A DNA stretch of 64,000 bases, from positions 164,457,080-164,521,079 of the forward strand of contig NC_081413.1 of the NCBI RefSeq assembly GCF_030272615.1. The letters are read 5' to 3'. The stretch's first letter is position 1; each line of letters begins with the position of its first letter. Under the pieces are notes generated by a model, which did not search any database, was not told where the DNA came from, and saw only the letters and a list, made by a program, of their open reading frames with translations. Below, piece after piece: positions 46,551 to 57,009 of the stretch. Source of the DNA: Cryptomeria japonica (Eukaryota > Streptophyta > Pinopsida > Cupressales > Cupressaceae). The position numbers were made by a program, and so were the translations under genes.

Positions 46551-47619
46551 ATCCACAGTGAAGCTTGACCTATTTTACTTTAGCAGATTAGTTGTTTGTT
46601 TTTTTATTTTGTTTTCTTTTTGCTTGTTTGAGTTTGCATGTCGATTGTGTGTTTTCACTTTTGCTGCATCCATGTTTTCTCTTATTTGTTTTGGTTTGTT
46701 TGTTTGTTTCATTTCATTTGCTTCCATTTTTTTGTGTTGGGATACATGTTTATTCTCAAGGATTCTAAAGGGTAGGTATTCTTTGCATGACAGGTTGCCA
46801 AATTTTTAGAGACTTCAACTCTTTGCTCTTTATAGATTCATTATTATTTGGTTAACTTTGAAACCTTTGTCTACACTCATCCAAGGTGGTATATAATGGT
46901 TTAAATATGATTTGATTTTTTTACCCTCAATTGGAAAAGGCTAGCTTGATTACTCAGCATTACCATCACATTAAGATACATCAAAAAAATTTGTAGGATA
47001 TCAAATGAACTTGTTTCCAAGTGAAAAATCAGAAGTCAGGATGTTTCACGTTGTCCACCGTGGTTCCCAACCTAGTGTTTGGACTTCAATGTTTGAAAGT
47101 TGCTTAAAGGTTACGAAAGAGATAGTCCTTCTATATTCCATGATTTTCTAAAAATGAAGATAGAGAAGAAAAGAAAGAGAAAAGAAATGATCCACTTAAA
47201 GCAACTAAACTCAAGTGTTTCAAGTAATCTCCTCCGAGGCTATGGACGCCTGGCTGGCAATGGAGCACTACTTGATGGGAGCCCGAGGTATCTTTATCGG
47301 GGCTATGAACATCTGACTGGCAACACAACTATGCCCAGGATAACCTTGCATGAAACACATTGGTTGATTTAACCTACATAGCTTGGGCTCAATTTCCTTT
47401 GTTTGTCTTCATTATTGAAAATGATGGAGTAATAATTCATGCGCACACACTTAAGAGTTAATCCTATTTGATTCTGGACTTGGTTGTTTGTTCATTGGTT
47501 CACTCATCTTTTCACTCTTATACATCCTTTTGAATGATAGTAGCCTTAGGTGTCGGGTTATATCAGAGATTCTGAAGTTCTAAAATGACTAGAGTCATTT
47601 TTCCCAAATAGTCGCCATT
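46551..47619 (+). other. 3' UTR of the giant-LTR element
   Basis: About 1.07 kb without a supported gene. A T-rich stretch gives a hydrophobic open frame (46,558-46,809) that I do not accept as a gene. A partial duplication (GGCTATGGACGCCTGGCTGG near 47,239 and GGCTATGAACATCTGACTGG near 47,301) is visible. No clear polypurine tract stands just before the LTR at 47,620; the last 40 bases are mixed sequence. Confidence 0.7.
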
Positions 47620-47719
47620 TGTTATATCCTACATACATAACCCCATTAGTTTCCTTGTCTTGAAAATATGGGTCCCTCTTTTTGCTTTTTGTAGATTTGT
47701 TTTTTTTAGTTTCTTCCTA

Positions 47720-48990
47720 GACACCCCGGAACCTCAGAGTCCCAAGGAGTCCTTTGTTTTTTTTTAAGTCCTACCCTAGAACCCCAGAGTCCTGAAGTAG
47801 GCGATTGTTATGTTTGTTTTGCCCCCACCCCGGAACCCCAGAGTTCCGAGGTGAGTTTTTGTTAGTTATGTTTGTCATGACCTCAGAACCCCAGATCTCT
47901 AGAGTCCCAAAGTTGTGCCTTTTTTTTTTTTGTGTCGTTGAAGCCTTAGGACTCAAGAGTCCTGAAATCCTGAGTTCTTCATGTTTCGTTGTTAGTCACT
48001 TTGGAACCCCGAAGCCCCAAAGTCCCAAAGTTGTGTTATCTTGGCAACCCCGGAACCTCAGAGTCTTGAAGGTGTTTTGCTTTCTTTTCTTTTTAGCTCT
48101 CATCCTAGAACCTCGGAGTCCCGAGCTAAGTTCTTGTTTCTTTTTGTCTTTTGACCTCGAAACCTTGGAGTCCCGAGGTGTCTTGTCTGTTTTTTTATTT
48201 GTCACCTCGGGAGTCCGAAACCCCGGACTCCCAATTTCTTGTTTAAGGTGACCATATGAACGAAGTTCGGGGGGTATAAATAGGAGGAATGAACTTTTCT
48301 AAGTTCATTTGTGCACTCATTTTTTTCAAACCTTCCAGTTGTGACCTCCTGACTTTGCACCTCCATGTTGCTGAGCTCTCACATGTTTTCTCCCACCAAG
48401 TTGGTAGATTTTTTCTCCTTCCTTGTATTTTTCATGTTTAGATCTTTTAATTTTTTAGTTTAAATTTGTATTTTTGCATGTTTTGTTCTTATCACATGCC
48501 CTAGATTTTCCTAACCTCAGAACCCTGGACCCCCAAAGTTTCGGGCTTGGTAGTTCTCATAAACCTCGAAACCCTGGACCCTCAGAGTTCCGGGCTTGGT
48601 AGTCATGCTTTCACCCCAGAACCCCAGATTTTTGGATCATCTCAAAACCTACAAGTGAACTACCCCCAACCTCAGAACCCTAGAGTCTCAAAGTTCTTTC
48701 CTATCTAGCGACTCTTTTAACCTCGAAACCCCAAAATCCCAAAGTTCTGAAACATCTTTTTGGCACCCAATTGAACTACCCCGGGACTCCAGAACCCCAA
48801 AGTCCCAAACTCAGCTTTTCCTATTCACCCCAAAACCCTAGAGTTTTGAACCCTTTTTTATTCACCCAGAACCCCAGAGTTTCAGACCCTGTTTGTTTTA
48901 TCCACCCGGAACCCCGGAGCCCTAAAATTCGGGAGTTCTGGACTTAGTTTTTCAAGCCTATGCTAACCTCAAAACCCCGGAGTTCCGAAG
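47720..48990 (+). repeat. Iterated GC-rich palindrome cluster, 3' LTR copy
   Basis: About 20 units can be counted. Ten lie upstream of the TATA box (near 47,722, 47,772, 47,826, 47,880, 47,942, 47,998, 48,047, 48,102, 48,154, 48,203) and about ten lie downstream between 48,514 and 48,990. Good examples are CCCCGGAACCCCAGAGTTCC at 47,828 and GAACCTCGGAGTCCCGAG near 48,107. The units are near-palindromic (CCTCGGxAC / GTxCCGAGG) and spaced 49-62 bases in the upstream block. Confidence 0.85.
48275..48282 (+). promoter_or_regulatory. TATA box of the giant 3' LTR
   Basis: TATAAATA in the context GGGGGGTATAAATAGGAGG is an excellent plant core-promoter match, placed between the two palindrome blocks and about 790 bases upstream of the passenger start codon. 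Confidence 0.7.
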
Positions 48991-49073
48991 TCCTGAGGTG
49001 GATGAGGCTATTGATATTTTTAAGTATGAAATGGGGTAATTTGTGATTCTTTCTTGCAAATTAGAGTATTTAG

Positions 49074-52000
49074 ATGGACCCAACTTCCAACAAGAGAGGC
49101 AAGGAGTTGGACAAGCTTCCTATAACCATGAAATATCAATATCAAGGGCAACTCTATGTTTCAAAGTTGGATGACGAAATTAAATGGATGACAAATATAG
49201 AGGTAGGGTATATTGAGTTAGAAGATATTAAAATACAATTGGATAGACCAAGGCTAGAGGCCCCTCTGAGGAGAATTAAGAGATTAGGTCTGGTGGAAGC
49301 AACCATTTTCCCACAATCGGTCTAAGCACCTAAATTAATTATGCCCATTGCACAATTCTATAATGCAGATACCAGAAAGTACATAGATGATCAGGGTAGA
49401 ACTGTGATTGATTTATCAGTAGATATGATGGGATTTGTGTTTGGCATCCCTGCGAGGGATGAAGTACTCCTGACTACAAAGGAAGAAGTCGTTGGAGTGT
49501 GGAATAATAATATTGCTTCAAACAAGAGGCATATGAATGAGAACTGGTTGGAAAAGGAGAGGAAGATAGAGCTAAAAGCCATAGACATTTTGAGGGAAGA
49601 TTTAAAGGAGCCACAATGAGACTTAATCATCATGTTGAGCAAGGCCTTCAGCAAGCTAGATCGTCAGCACTTCCATCCCTGGATGTTCCATTTTATGACA
49701 ACTATACTAATAGGGAAAAATTAACTTGACTGGGCCCAAATTCCTTCTGACAACATACATAAGTAGATGAAGGAGGTGCATCAAATGAAGAAATTCTTCT
49801 TTACTTCCTATGTTATCTGGGTAGCTGCCTGAGCAAGTAAAGTCCCAAGATTACAAATAGAGGGCTAGCTAAATGATGAGGAAGGGTAGAAGAAGGTGTG
49901 AGATTAATCCTCACAACTCCCTCTAAACAATGCAAAGGCACATTTTAAAAGAAGAAATGATGTCATCCTTTTCCCTGACATCATCAAACTCATAGGTGAT
50001 ACAGGTTATAGGATAAGCCCAGAAGCAATGGCAATCATCAAAGAATGAGCATGTTGGTTCATTCAGAACCAACGCTCTACATATATCAGGGTTATTAGAT
50101 TCACAGGGAACCCTATGTTGTTGTTGTGATACTGCAATGATCGTATTATATTGTTAGAATATGTCAGGCAGATGCTCGGCCTTCAATCCCTTTTATCTTC
50201 AAAACACAAGGCGGATATAGATTTTTCAATTTCTATTGGTTATTTCTCTTGTTCCAATATTCAGGTAGCGAAGACAGCAGAGCAGGAATTTCAGGATTTA
50301 CATCTTAAATAATTTAATTATGCAAGGGAGTACTATGATCCCTATGGCAAGCTAAAGCAAATAATGTCAAAAGCATATGAGAGGCATAAGTCTAGATTGG
50401 AGAATTTTTGGGCAAACCTCCAAGACAATTTTGAAGTTAGAGAAAATAATTATTATAGGTTGTCAATACCTCAAATCAGAAATTTTGAAATAGAGGCCAA
50501 TCTCCCCAAAGAACTAAGGGATGATGGTGAATTATTAGATTCTATATATAAGGAGAAAGAAATTGACAAGAAGCCTCTCTCTCCCATAAGGTGGTCAGCA
50601 CATGAGGATATAGATATAGATAGAGTAACTCAAACTGTTGTAGATAGAACTAGATAGTGGCTATGTTTGAGGGTTAGCCCAAGTGCTTCGAAAGGGAAGC
50701 AAAAGGAATAAACTTCAGGTGTTCCCTAGTCAAGAGGTTGTAAGGAGTATGCCCGTAAGACAAGTTATTGCTCTTGAAAGAACACATCAGTTGACCCAGA
50801 TGAAACTATTGAACCCGAAGAAAATACTGAGGAATTATTGAAGAAAGTCAAAGAACAAATTAGGAGATCTGAACTTTTGAAAAAGGCTATAGATTTTGGA
50901 GTAAGAGAAGGATTGGGAGTTGTTCCACTGGTAGAGGTACATCCTATGAGGATGACAATTGGACAAACCCCAGGAGATGGCACTCAGGAGGAAGATGAAC
51001 AAGGGAAAGCGGATGAAACCTCACAACCTCCTCCTCCTAATACAATAAGGGCATCCACTCGGCCTCCATATACCACTGCAGCACAAGCTCTAATTTTGAT
51101 CTCAGCTGCTACCACCCCTATGCCACCGCCAACTGATATTTTTGGTATAACAATAATGCCTCTCATAAAATTGGTATTAAGACCTACCACAAAAATAGTA
51201 AGTATCCATAACATTGAATCAGATTCTGACCAAGAGGATGAACAACCTATGGAACAACAGCCACTTGGAGGAGAGAAGGAACAAAATGAGACTGAATATT
51301 CATAGGATGAAAGGTTGGTCTTAAGTCCGCAGGACCAAGAAGATTTACTGAAAGAGATAGCTGTCGAGCAAGGTATGGATGAAATGGATAAAGATGGCAA
51401 GACATTTGAAGAAGAAATTAATGATAAGTTAGGAGAGTTACATAAGTAGCAACAATTGAATGTTGATACTACTCTCCAAGCTAGACTGGTCCGTCAAATT
51501 GCTTCACCGCAAGACCCTAAGCATATAGAAGAAGAGGAGAAAGGTGAAGAAGAGCAATCAAACGTGCACGTAGTGACCATTGACATCGTGCTTCACGAAG
51601 GTGATAAAGATAAGGATGTGTTGCAATAGTTGAATTTCACCTTCGAGAAAAAGAAAAGGAAAGTAGTGCTACCAAAAGTTACACTACAACAGGAAATCAC
51701 TAAAGAACCAAGGAAAACAAAGAAGGCCAAGATCGTACATCATTTATCAAGAATAGGTTCTTGTAAGGTAATTGCAGATATAGCAGCTCCTACACAAGCA
51801 AAAGGTCAGAACTCTCCAAAGTACCAACTATCACAGGTGAAATTGGTAAGCATATCAAGTGGGGAGAATTAGATACCTTGGAATTGGCTACTAGCATCAT
51901 CAGGGGGCGAATGGAAAAGGAACATGCCTCCCATTAAAAGGTCAAAGCATAGCTAGAACAATATAAGCAGTTATTGGTAGAGATGGGAAAACCTTTGGAT

Positions 52001-53817
52001 ACTTGTATAAATGATAATTTACCTTCAACCTCATCACTCCCAGAGGGAGGTATAAAATAATTTGTTGAGGTAAGACAGGTGGCCACCACGGCAAAGTCAT
52101 GGGCACAAATAAATGCATCTAAAATTAGACTATTTTTGCATAAAACCATGAAGGAATATAGGAAGGCCATGCAAGTTGGAGGATCGTAAGCTTCTTTCTC
52201 TCAGCAGTGGGAGTGGAAGCTCAACACTTTTAGCAAGCAATTTTGGGTCTTGAGCAAAGTTTTGAGTCTTCGCAAAGAAGAGATAATAAGGGAGGACCTC
52301 TTGGGTGGAGACAACTGTGAAAATTTACAATCCTACGTATACATTTTGGAGCTGAAGATAGAAATGCTTGAATAGTATGTGGGGGATATAATAGGTATTT
52401 GGTCTCCCCTCCTCAGGGTAGTGGAAAAGTATGATAATTTTGTAGGACAGTTATTAGGAGTTTTTAGGCTTGGAATAACCAATGCGGGAGCTATGGAGGA
52501 AGATCAGGTACTTGGCTAGTGGGATGCGTATGAGGCACAACATTTTGTAGCTTCGGCTCAGTTTAGTGTTGCATTAATGGATATATATACATATTTGATA
52601 ACCCAGTGTCAATAGGTTGCAAAGACAATAGAGTAGTTAGAAAGGGAAAGAAAGAATGGGAAGGAAATTTTGAAAAAGTACAAGTTCAGAATTATGTTGG
52701 CATTTTTAATGATTATGTTGTGATTGTCATTCATGGACTCACACTTGCATTGAGATCAATTTTATATGTATGACTTATGCTCAACTAGCAATTGTTCCCA
52801 ACTACTTACCGATCTGAAGTAGGATGTTGACCCCAAGCGGTTTGAGGATCTCAAGCAATACGAAGGATCAAAGCTGCAGAACACATATTTCCCAATCTTC
52901 ATTTTGTCAAACCGGTAACTGGTATTTTGCTTCAACCGGTATTTTATATGAACTGGTAATACTCTGTGATGAGTTATCATCCACCAATTTTTTGACGGTG
53001 TTGACACTTTAATGGTGCTTTTTGTGTCGTGTTACAGAATATGTCTAGATGCATTGAACCTAGGAAATTGTATTGTAATCCTATTGGACTGACATGAAAT
53101 AAGATTCCTTTATAAGGACATCATGTCTAGGGTTTTAGGTTACTGCTAGGGTTCAAGGTGGTTGATGAGTTAGAGAGAGTGTGAATGTGTAGAAGACTGA
53201 AGTAATGTTGGAATGCATTAGGAACGTGCTATCAAGGATCTAACCAAGCAATCTATGCTATTAACTAGGTCACTCACTTGTTGATTACTCACATCTTCGA
53301 CAAGTCTGAAGCCCTTAACCAGGTAGGCCCAAAAGCCTTTTGTAAATCCTCTAACAAGGTGGTTCACATATGTGGATCTAAAATCCTCTAGCAAGGTAGT
53401 CTTTAATCGGACTTATCTCCTAACAGGATCTGTTCTGGTAAAGAACATTGTATGACCTTAACCGATCTAACCTTAACTAGTTTGGTTCCTATTCTGCAGA
53501 TAGTTACTTGTGAGTTCCATCTCACCGTGATTTTTCCCATTTGGGTTTCCATGTCAAAATCTCTTGTGTTATGGTGTTTGTGCTTCTGTGGGTGAATGCA
53601 TTATTTGCTATTTGGTTTGCATGTGTGCTAACCGGTTTGTCTGCTAAACTGTTTTACCGGTTTACTGTTAGTCTAGCAAAGTGTTTAAGTACATTGATTT
53701 TTGGCATACTAATTCACCCCCCCTCTTAGTATTCATCAAATTAAACATGTTAATGATCCTCCTACCAAAGTGATTGCATGTATCATCAACAATTATAAAT
53801 CCTATAAAAAGAAGTGA
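49074..53817 (+). pseudogene. Passenger reading frame in the giant 3' LTR, split by a solo LTR
   Basis: This is the second copy of the frame at 15,019. It starts MDPTSNKRGKELDKLP. Conserved pieces include PIAQFYNADTRKYIDDQGRT and VIDLSVDMMGFVFGIPAR. The middle has a linker with SDSDQEDEQPMEQQPLGG and a basic FEKKKRKVVLPKV. The charged helical C-terminus (SKIRLFLHKTMKEYRKAMQ, then LEREKRKNGKEILKKYKF-like sequence) ends NNYKSYKKK at 53,817. The solo LTR 52,695-53,738 lies between KYKFRI and KHVND. Stops are frequent and often at CAG or CGA positions. The other copy is open at several of them, so the ancestral protein was about 1,220 residues. Its role is unknown. Confidence 0.75.
52695..53738 (+). 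mobile_element. Copia-like solo LTR
   Basis: The 1,044-base insertion starts TGTTGGCATTTTTAATG and ends CTTAGTATTCATCA. It is flanked by AATTA at 52,690-52,694 and 53,739-53,743. The 5' giant LTR copy shows the empty site (GTTCAGAATTAAACATG near 18,602). The TTCACCCCCCCTCTTAG block near its end is shared with copia LTRs elsewhere in the window. No internal genes remain, as expected after LTR-LTR recombination. Confidence 0.93.
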
Positions 53818-54870
53818 AAGATAAGCATGTAGTTGCTAATGATAACCTAACTTTTAAAAGGAGTTTCTGCATGACCACCCCACTGGGACTTCAATGGTGC
53901 CTCCATCTCATGCTTCATTTTTGAGAAAAAATTTGCATGACTATGAAAGCCTGGCTCATGTAGCATGGTCTTTGTAGTGCTCACCCAGTCTCTATTTCAT
54001 AATAGTTAACTAGAGTATAGAGACAAAGACTTGCATGTCAACTATGACTCCTAGCTTTTGAGTTCTTAATTTAGATTAGGTTTATTTCCTACAAAGGGGA
54101 AGAAAACTCTATAAATTGAGGAGTTTGATTCATTTGTAAGGGTCCACAAATTGATGATTTGAGGCCCACTTAGATATTTTAGATTATTTTTGCAGATTAT
54201 TATGAATTTGAGAAGTTTTTGTGATACATTCTTTCAAATTAATACAAAAAGCAGCTTGTAGATTGCCTGATCTATGCATATGTGCTATGAGTTCATTCTT
54301 TGCAGTATGTTAATGTATATTTTTTTAAGTCAGCAACTTGTTCTGATCTTCTATTTTATTTCTTTATGAATCATAATGTGCATGTAAGTGGTGTATGAGA
54401 ATTAATGTGATAGAACGATATTATGGTGATATTCTTTCCATGAATTCGTGAGGTTGTTGACTTTGCAGGTTTTCTGGAGGTCTGTTATTGAATGTTGATT
54501 TGGATAATATTTGATGATTTTTGGATTGTAGGGTACTAATTGAGTAGTTCATTAAGTTGTTATTGAATTGGTTTTATTGTTATTTTCTTGTTTCCCTATC
54601 TTTTGCAATTTATTTCTAGAAGAATCTTAAATCATAAAATACAAAAAAAGGAAGTTAAGTTAATAAAAATTATTGGGATTTAGTTTCAACCAGCAGGCCC
54701 CTTAACAGGTATAACCGCATCAACCATTGAGTTGCCCATCACCATTGAGACCTAACTATAGAGAACTTGGAGTGATCAGTTCCTCAGAACTTACTGCTTT
54801 TTAGGAGACGTCGTGAGTGTTCGCATTGACTACCTAGTTGTTGGCGAGTGTGTCAAAATAGTCATCAACA

Positions 54871-55376
54871 GTATCCTTATAAAAGAGATTTTTATTTGAA
54901 TGTGTTTACTGATACTAATTGGGCAGGCAATGTTGATGATCGAAAAAGCACTACCGGTGGAGCTTTTCTTCTTGGAGGCAGATTGGTTGCTTGGACAAGT
55001 AAGAAGAAAACTTTTGTTTCTTAGTCAACAACAGAGGTAGAGTATGTTGTAGCATCAATGAATTGCACGCAAGCAATCTAGATGACATATGTGCTTGAAG
55101 GATTCAAATTTGATATGTCTTAATCGGTAACTATTTATTGTGACAATACTAGTGCAATTAATATTTCAAAAAATCTTATGTTACATGCAAGAAAAAAGCA
55201 CATAGAATTGAAATATCACTTTCTAAGGGAAAGAGTAGAGGAAAAACAAGTCAAGAATGGAGTATGTGACAAGCAAAGAGAAACTAGCACACATTCTCAC
55301 TAAACCATTGTTGAAGACAACCTTTGAGTATCTCAGAGGTAAATTAGGGGTCAGACCCCTACATAAGAAGAACTAT
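54871..55376 (+). pseudogene. Copia-A RNase H, separated from its RT
   Basis: After the duplication GTATC the frame reads NVFTDTNWAGNVDDRKSTTG, then VEYVVASMNCTQAI, then VTIYCDNTSAINISKN. The D, E and D of these motifs are the catalytic acids of copia RNase H. HARKKHIELKYHFLRE completes the domain. Stop codons replace expected glutamine or tryptophan at about 55,023, 55,079 and 55,122. The segment continues the RT that ends at 13,564, which fixes the orientation and age order of the nest. Confidence 0.93.
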
Positions 55377-55746
55377 GATGCAAGAGATGCATCAATCCAG
55401 TGGGCTTAATGACTATTTTTCACTTTGAATTAATGAGATGTGGGCTACTCCACAGGGGGAGAAACTTAGATGAGTTTGCAGACATGTTGAAGACAACAGC
55501 AGCAGATTTGAGGAACGGTGATGCTTATGCACCTTGGCATTGTTGTCAAAGGGGGAGAAGAAATATGATTAGTCATGGGAGAATAAATATGATCAGTCAT
55601 GGGAGAAGGAATGAAGATAAAGTTTAACCGGCAGATGAGGTGCAATTGAGAAGAGAAGAGTTGCAGAGAAGGTCCAAAACAGAGTAGAGTAGTATGAGTT
55701 GAGTACGATGATGTTTAGTGTTGCCATCAATGCCAAAGGGGGAGAA
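55377..55746 (+). other. Copia-A 3' UTR and polypurine tract
   Basis: Purine-rich direct repeats containing ATGATTAGTCATGGGAGAA and close variants occur at about 55,550-55,615. The tract GCCATCAATGCCAAAGGGGG (about 55,724-55,743, followed by AGAA) immediately precedes the 3' LTR. The same block precedes the copia-C 3' LTR near 63,190 and, inverted, flanks the minus-strand element near 23,740. Confidence 0.75.
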
Positions 55747-55930
55747 TGTTGGCATGATTGGTATAAATGATCAAAGTCATCCATCATGCAATCAAAATAT
55801 CTTCATCACAATGTCATCATAAATAGTCTTTTACCGGTTCAGTCATCATTCTCCATATGCATCAATTATGCCAATCATGCCAACAAGTTAGACTCATGAC
55901 TTAAGCAAGGTCTAATTTTTGGATTCCCTA
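55747..55930 (+). repeat. Copia-A 3' LTR, truncated, with fold-back start
   Basis: The LTR starts TGTTGGCATGATTGG after the purine tract and shares AGTTAGACTCATGACTTAA with the 5' LTR remnant. After about 45 further bases it gives way to a gypsy 3' UTR. The first 139 bases (55,747-55,885) form an inverted repeat: TGTTGGCATGATTGG at the left and its exact complement CCAATCATGCCAACA at the right, extending imperfectly to about 25 bp per arm. Confidence 0.65.
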
Positions 55931-56460
55931 TAAGGGAAGAGCATACTTCTCTACTCACTTTGACGCAAGCTAAGACTCTATTTTTTCTTCTTCTTTCAAG
56001 AGATCATTCATGCCTTTAATGCACACACAATCTCTCAAGGGGACATCCTACCCTGCCACCACCAAGGCACGCTGGGGCAAAAAAATTTCAAACATTGTCT
56101 CAAAGAGGGGCAAAATGTAGACACTTAAAATTTTCTTGTTATTGACATTGCTAATTATCCTTTTATACTGATTAAATAATTTTTTAATTATTTAATTAAT
56201 CTAATTTTATTCTTCTCAATTAATATTCATCTTTTTTCATCATAAACTAATTATTTAATTTCTTCCTAATCAATTACTCAATTAACATTTCCTCTCTAAA
56301 ATTAATTAAATAATTTTATTATTTAATTAATTATGATTTAATTACTTAAATTAAATGATTTTTTTTAAAATTCAATTTTTTTATTTTCCCATAATTAAAT
56401 CATTTCTCTAAATTATTTAATAATCTAATTATGTCGTCCAAATTGTTATTCTCGATTTTC
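55931..56460 (+). mobile_element. Gypsy fragment: 3' UTR end, purine tract and partial LTR
   Basis: TTCTTCTTTCAAGAGATCAT and ACACAATCTCTCAAGGGGAC parallel gypsy element A at 3,530-3,590. The tract AAAGAGGGGCAAAA (56,102-56,115) abuts an LTR start TGTAGACACTTAAAATTTTC at 56,116 and A/T-rich ATTTAATTAATT blocks. The LTR loses similarity to the other gypsy LTRs near 56,460. Only the end of the element is present, placed against a truncated copia-A 3' LTR. Confidence 0.75.
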
Positions 56461-56602
56461 ACACTACGAAAACCTGAGGGTGCCCCACATATTTTTTTCC
56501 TATTCGTGTTTTTATGCTCTATGCACGCTTTATGAGACGTTTGGTCATCATAAGCATGTTTTTCCCCCCTAACTTTCCTTTTTCACTTAAGTGTGGAATT
56601 TT

Positions 56603-56741
56603 GGTGCAAGTCAAGTTTGTAAACCCGATTTGCGCCAATTATACTCGTTAGGTGTAAATCGAGTTTATAAACCCGACTTGCACCTTAGGGGCAAAACAAA
56701 TGAAAGAGGTGTAAATCGGGTTTACAAACCCGATTTTGAAA
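56603..56741 (+). repeat. Three tandem hairpin-forming palindromes
   Basis: H1 is 56,603-56,636, H2 56,651-56,684 and H3 about 56,708-56,741. Each has arms like GGTGTAAATCGGGTTT and AAACCCGATTTGCACC around a 2-base centre. Pairing is 12 of 16 for H1 and 13 of 16 for H2. H3 has a near-perfect 10-11 bp core (AAATCGGGTTT at 56,713). Right arms of one unit also match left arms of others in inverse orientation. Confidence 0.85.
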
Positions 56742-57009
56742 TATATAATGCACTTGAGTTATTAATTTCTCATTTGAGCAATTCAAATAGGAGTCTTATT
56801 CTCTAATTTTTAAGTCTCCTTTTATCATTTCAAATTGCTTTCAGTTTGTTTTGAAATTGCTCAAACTTGGTAGAGGAAGATTTCAACTATTTCCTATTTG
56901 GGTATTGTATTTTTCTCCCCAATTTTTAGGGTTTTAGAAACCCTTCTTTTAAATTTCAAATGCTTTCTTTAAATTTGAATTCGAATGAGCTTAGTGATGT
57001 CGCATGGGA

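Larger units (their letters stand above)
13570..54870 (+). mobile_element. Ty3/gypsy element with giant (about 6.1 kb) LTRs
   Basis: Two long similar segments, 13,570-39,944 (interrupted) and 47,620-54,870, flank a gypsy gag-pol region of 7.7 kb. The 5' copy starts TATTATGCTCTACACACC, the 3' copy TGTTATATCCTACATACA; they end ...ATCAATA and ...ATCAACA. The element is bounded by the duplication GTATC on both sides. Removing nested insertions leaves 5' and 3' LTRs of about 6,104 and 6,202 bases and a total near 20 kb. The extra RNase H suggests the Tat group of plant gypsy elements (inference). LTRs of this size with internal coding frames are exceptional. Confidence 0.88.
47620..54870 (+). repeat. 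Giant 3' LTR with a nested solo LTR
   Basis: The LTR runs from TGTTATATCCTACATACATA to GTCATCAACA and is followed by the target duplication GTATC. Its length is 7,251 bases, or about 6,202 without the solo LTR at 52,695-53,738 and one duplicated AATTA. It repeats the 5' LTR in full, including palindromes, TATA box and passenger frame. Confidence 0.9.
9609..55930 (+). mobile_element. Ty1/copia element A, split by a 41-kb nested insertion
   Basis: Partial 5' LTR, tRNA-Met primer site, gag, protease, integrase and RT lie at 9,609-13,569. RNase H, purine tract and partial 3' LTR resume at 54,871. The reading breaks after LWY at 13,564 and resumes as PYKRDFYLNVFTDTNWAG after base 54,875. The 5-bp repeat GTATC (13,565-13,569 and 54,871-54,875) marks the insertion. 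The sequence AGTTAGACTCATGACTTAA occurs in both LTR remnants (9,609 and 55,886). The gag zinc knuckle and acidic tail resemble the Sirevirus branch of plant copia; that lineage call is inference. Confidence 0.88.

Noticed and set aside
46558-46809. Hydrophobic 83-codon frame after integrase, in the position of an env-like gene
   Set aside because: It is the translation of a T-rich low-complexity stretch (runs of TTT/TTG), too short, with no signal-plus-coiled-coil layout; likely composition artefact.
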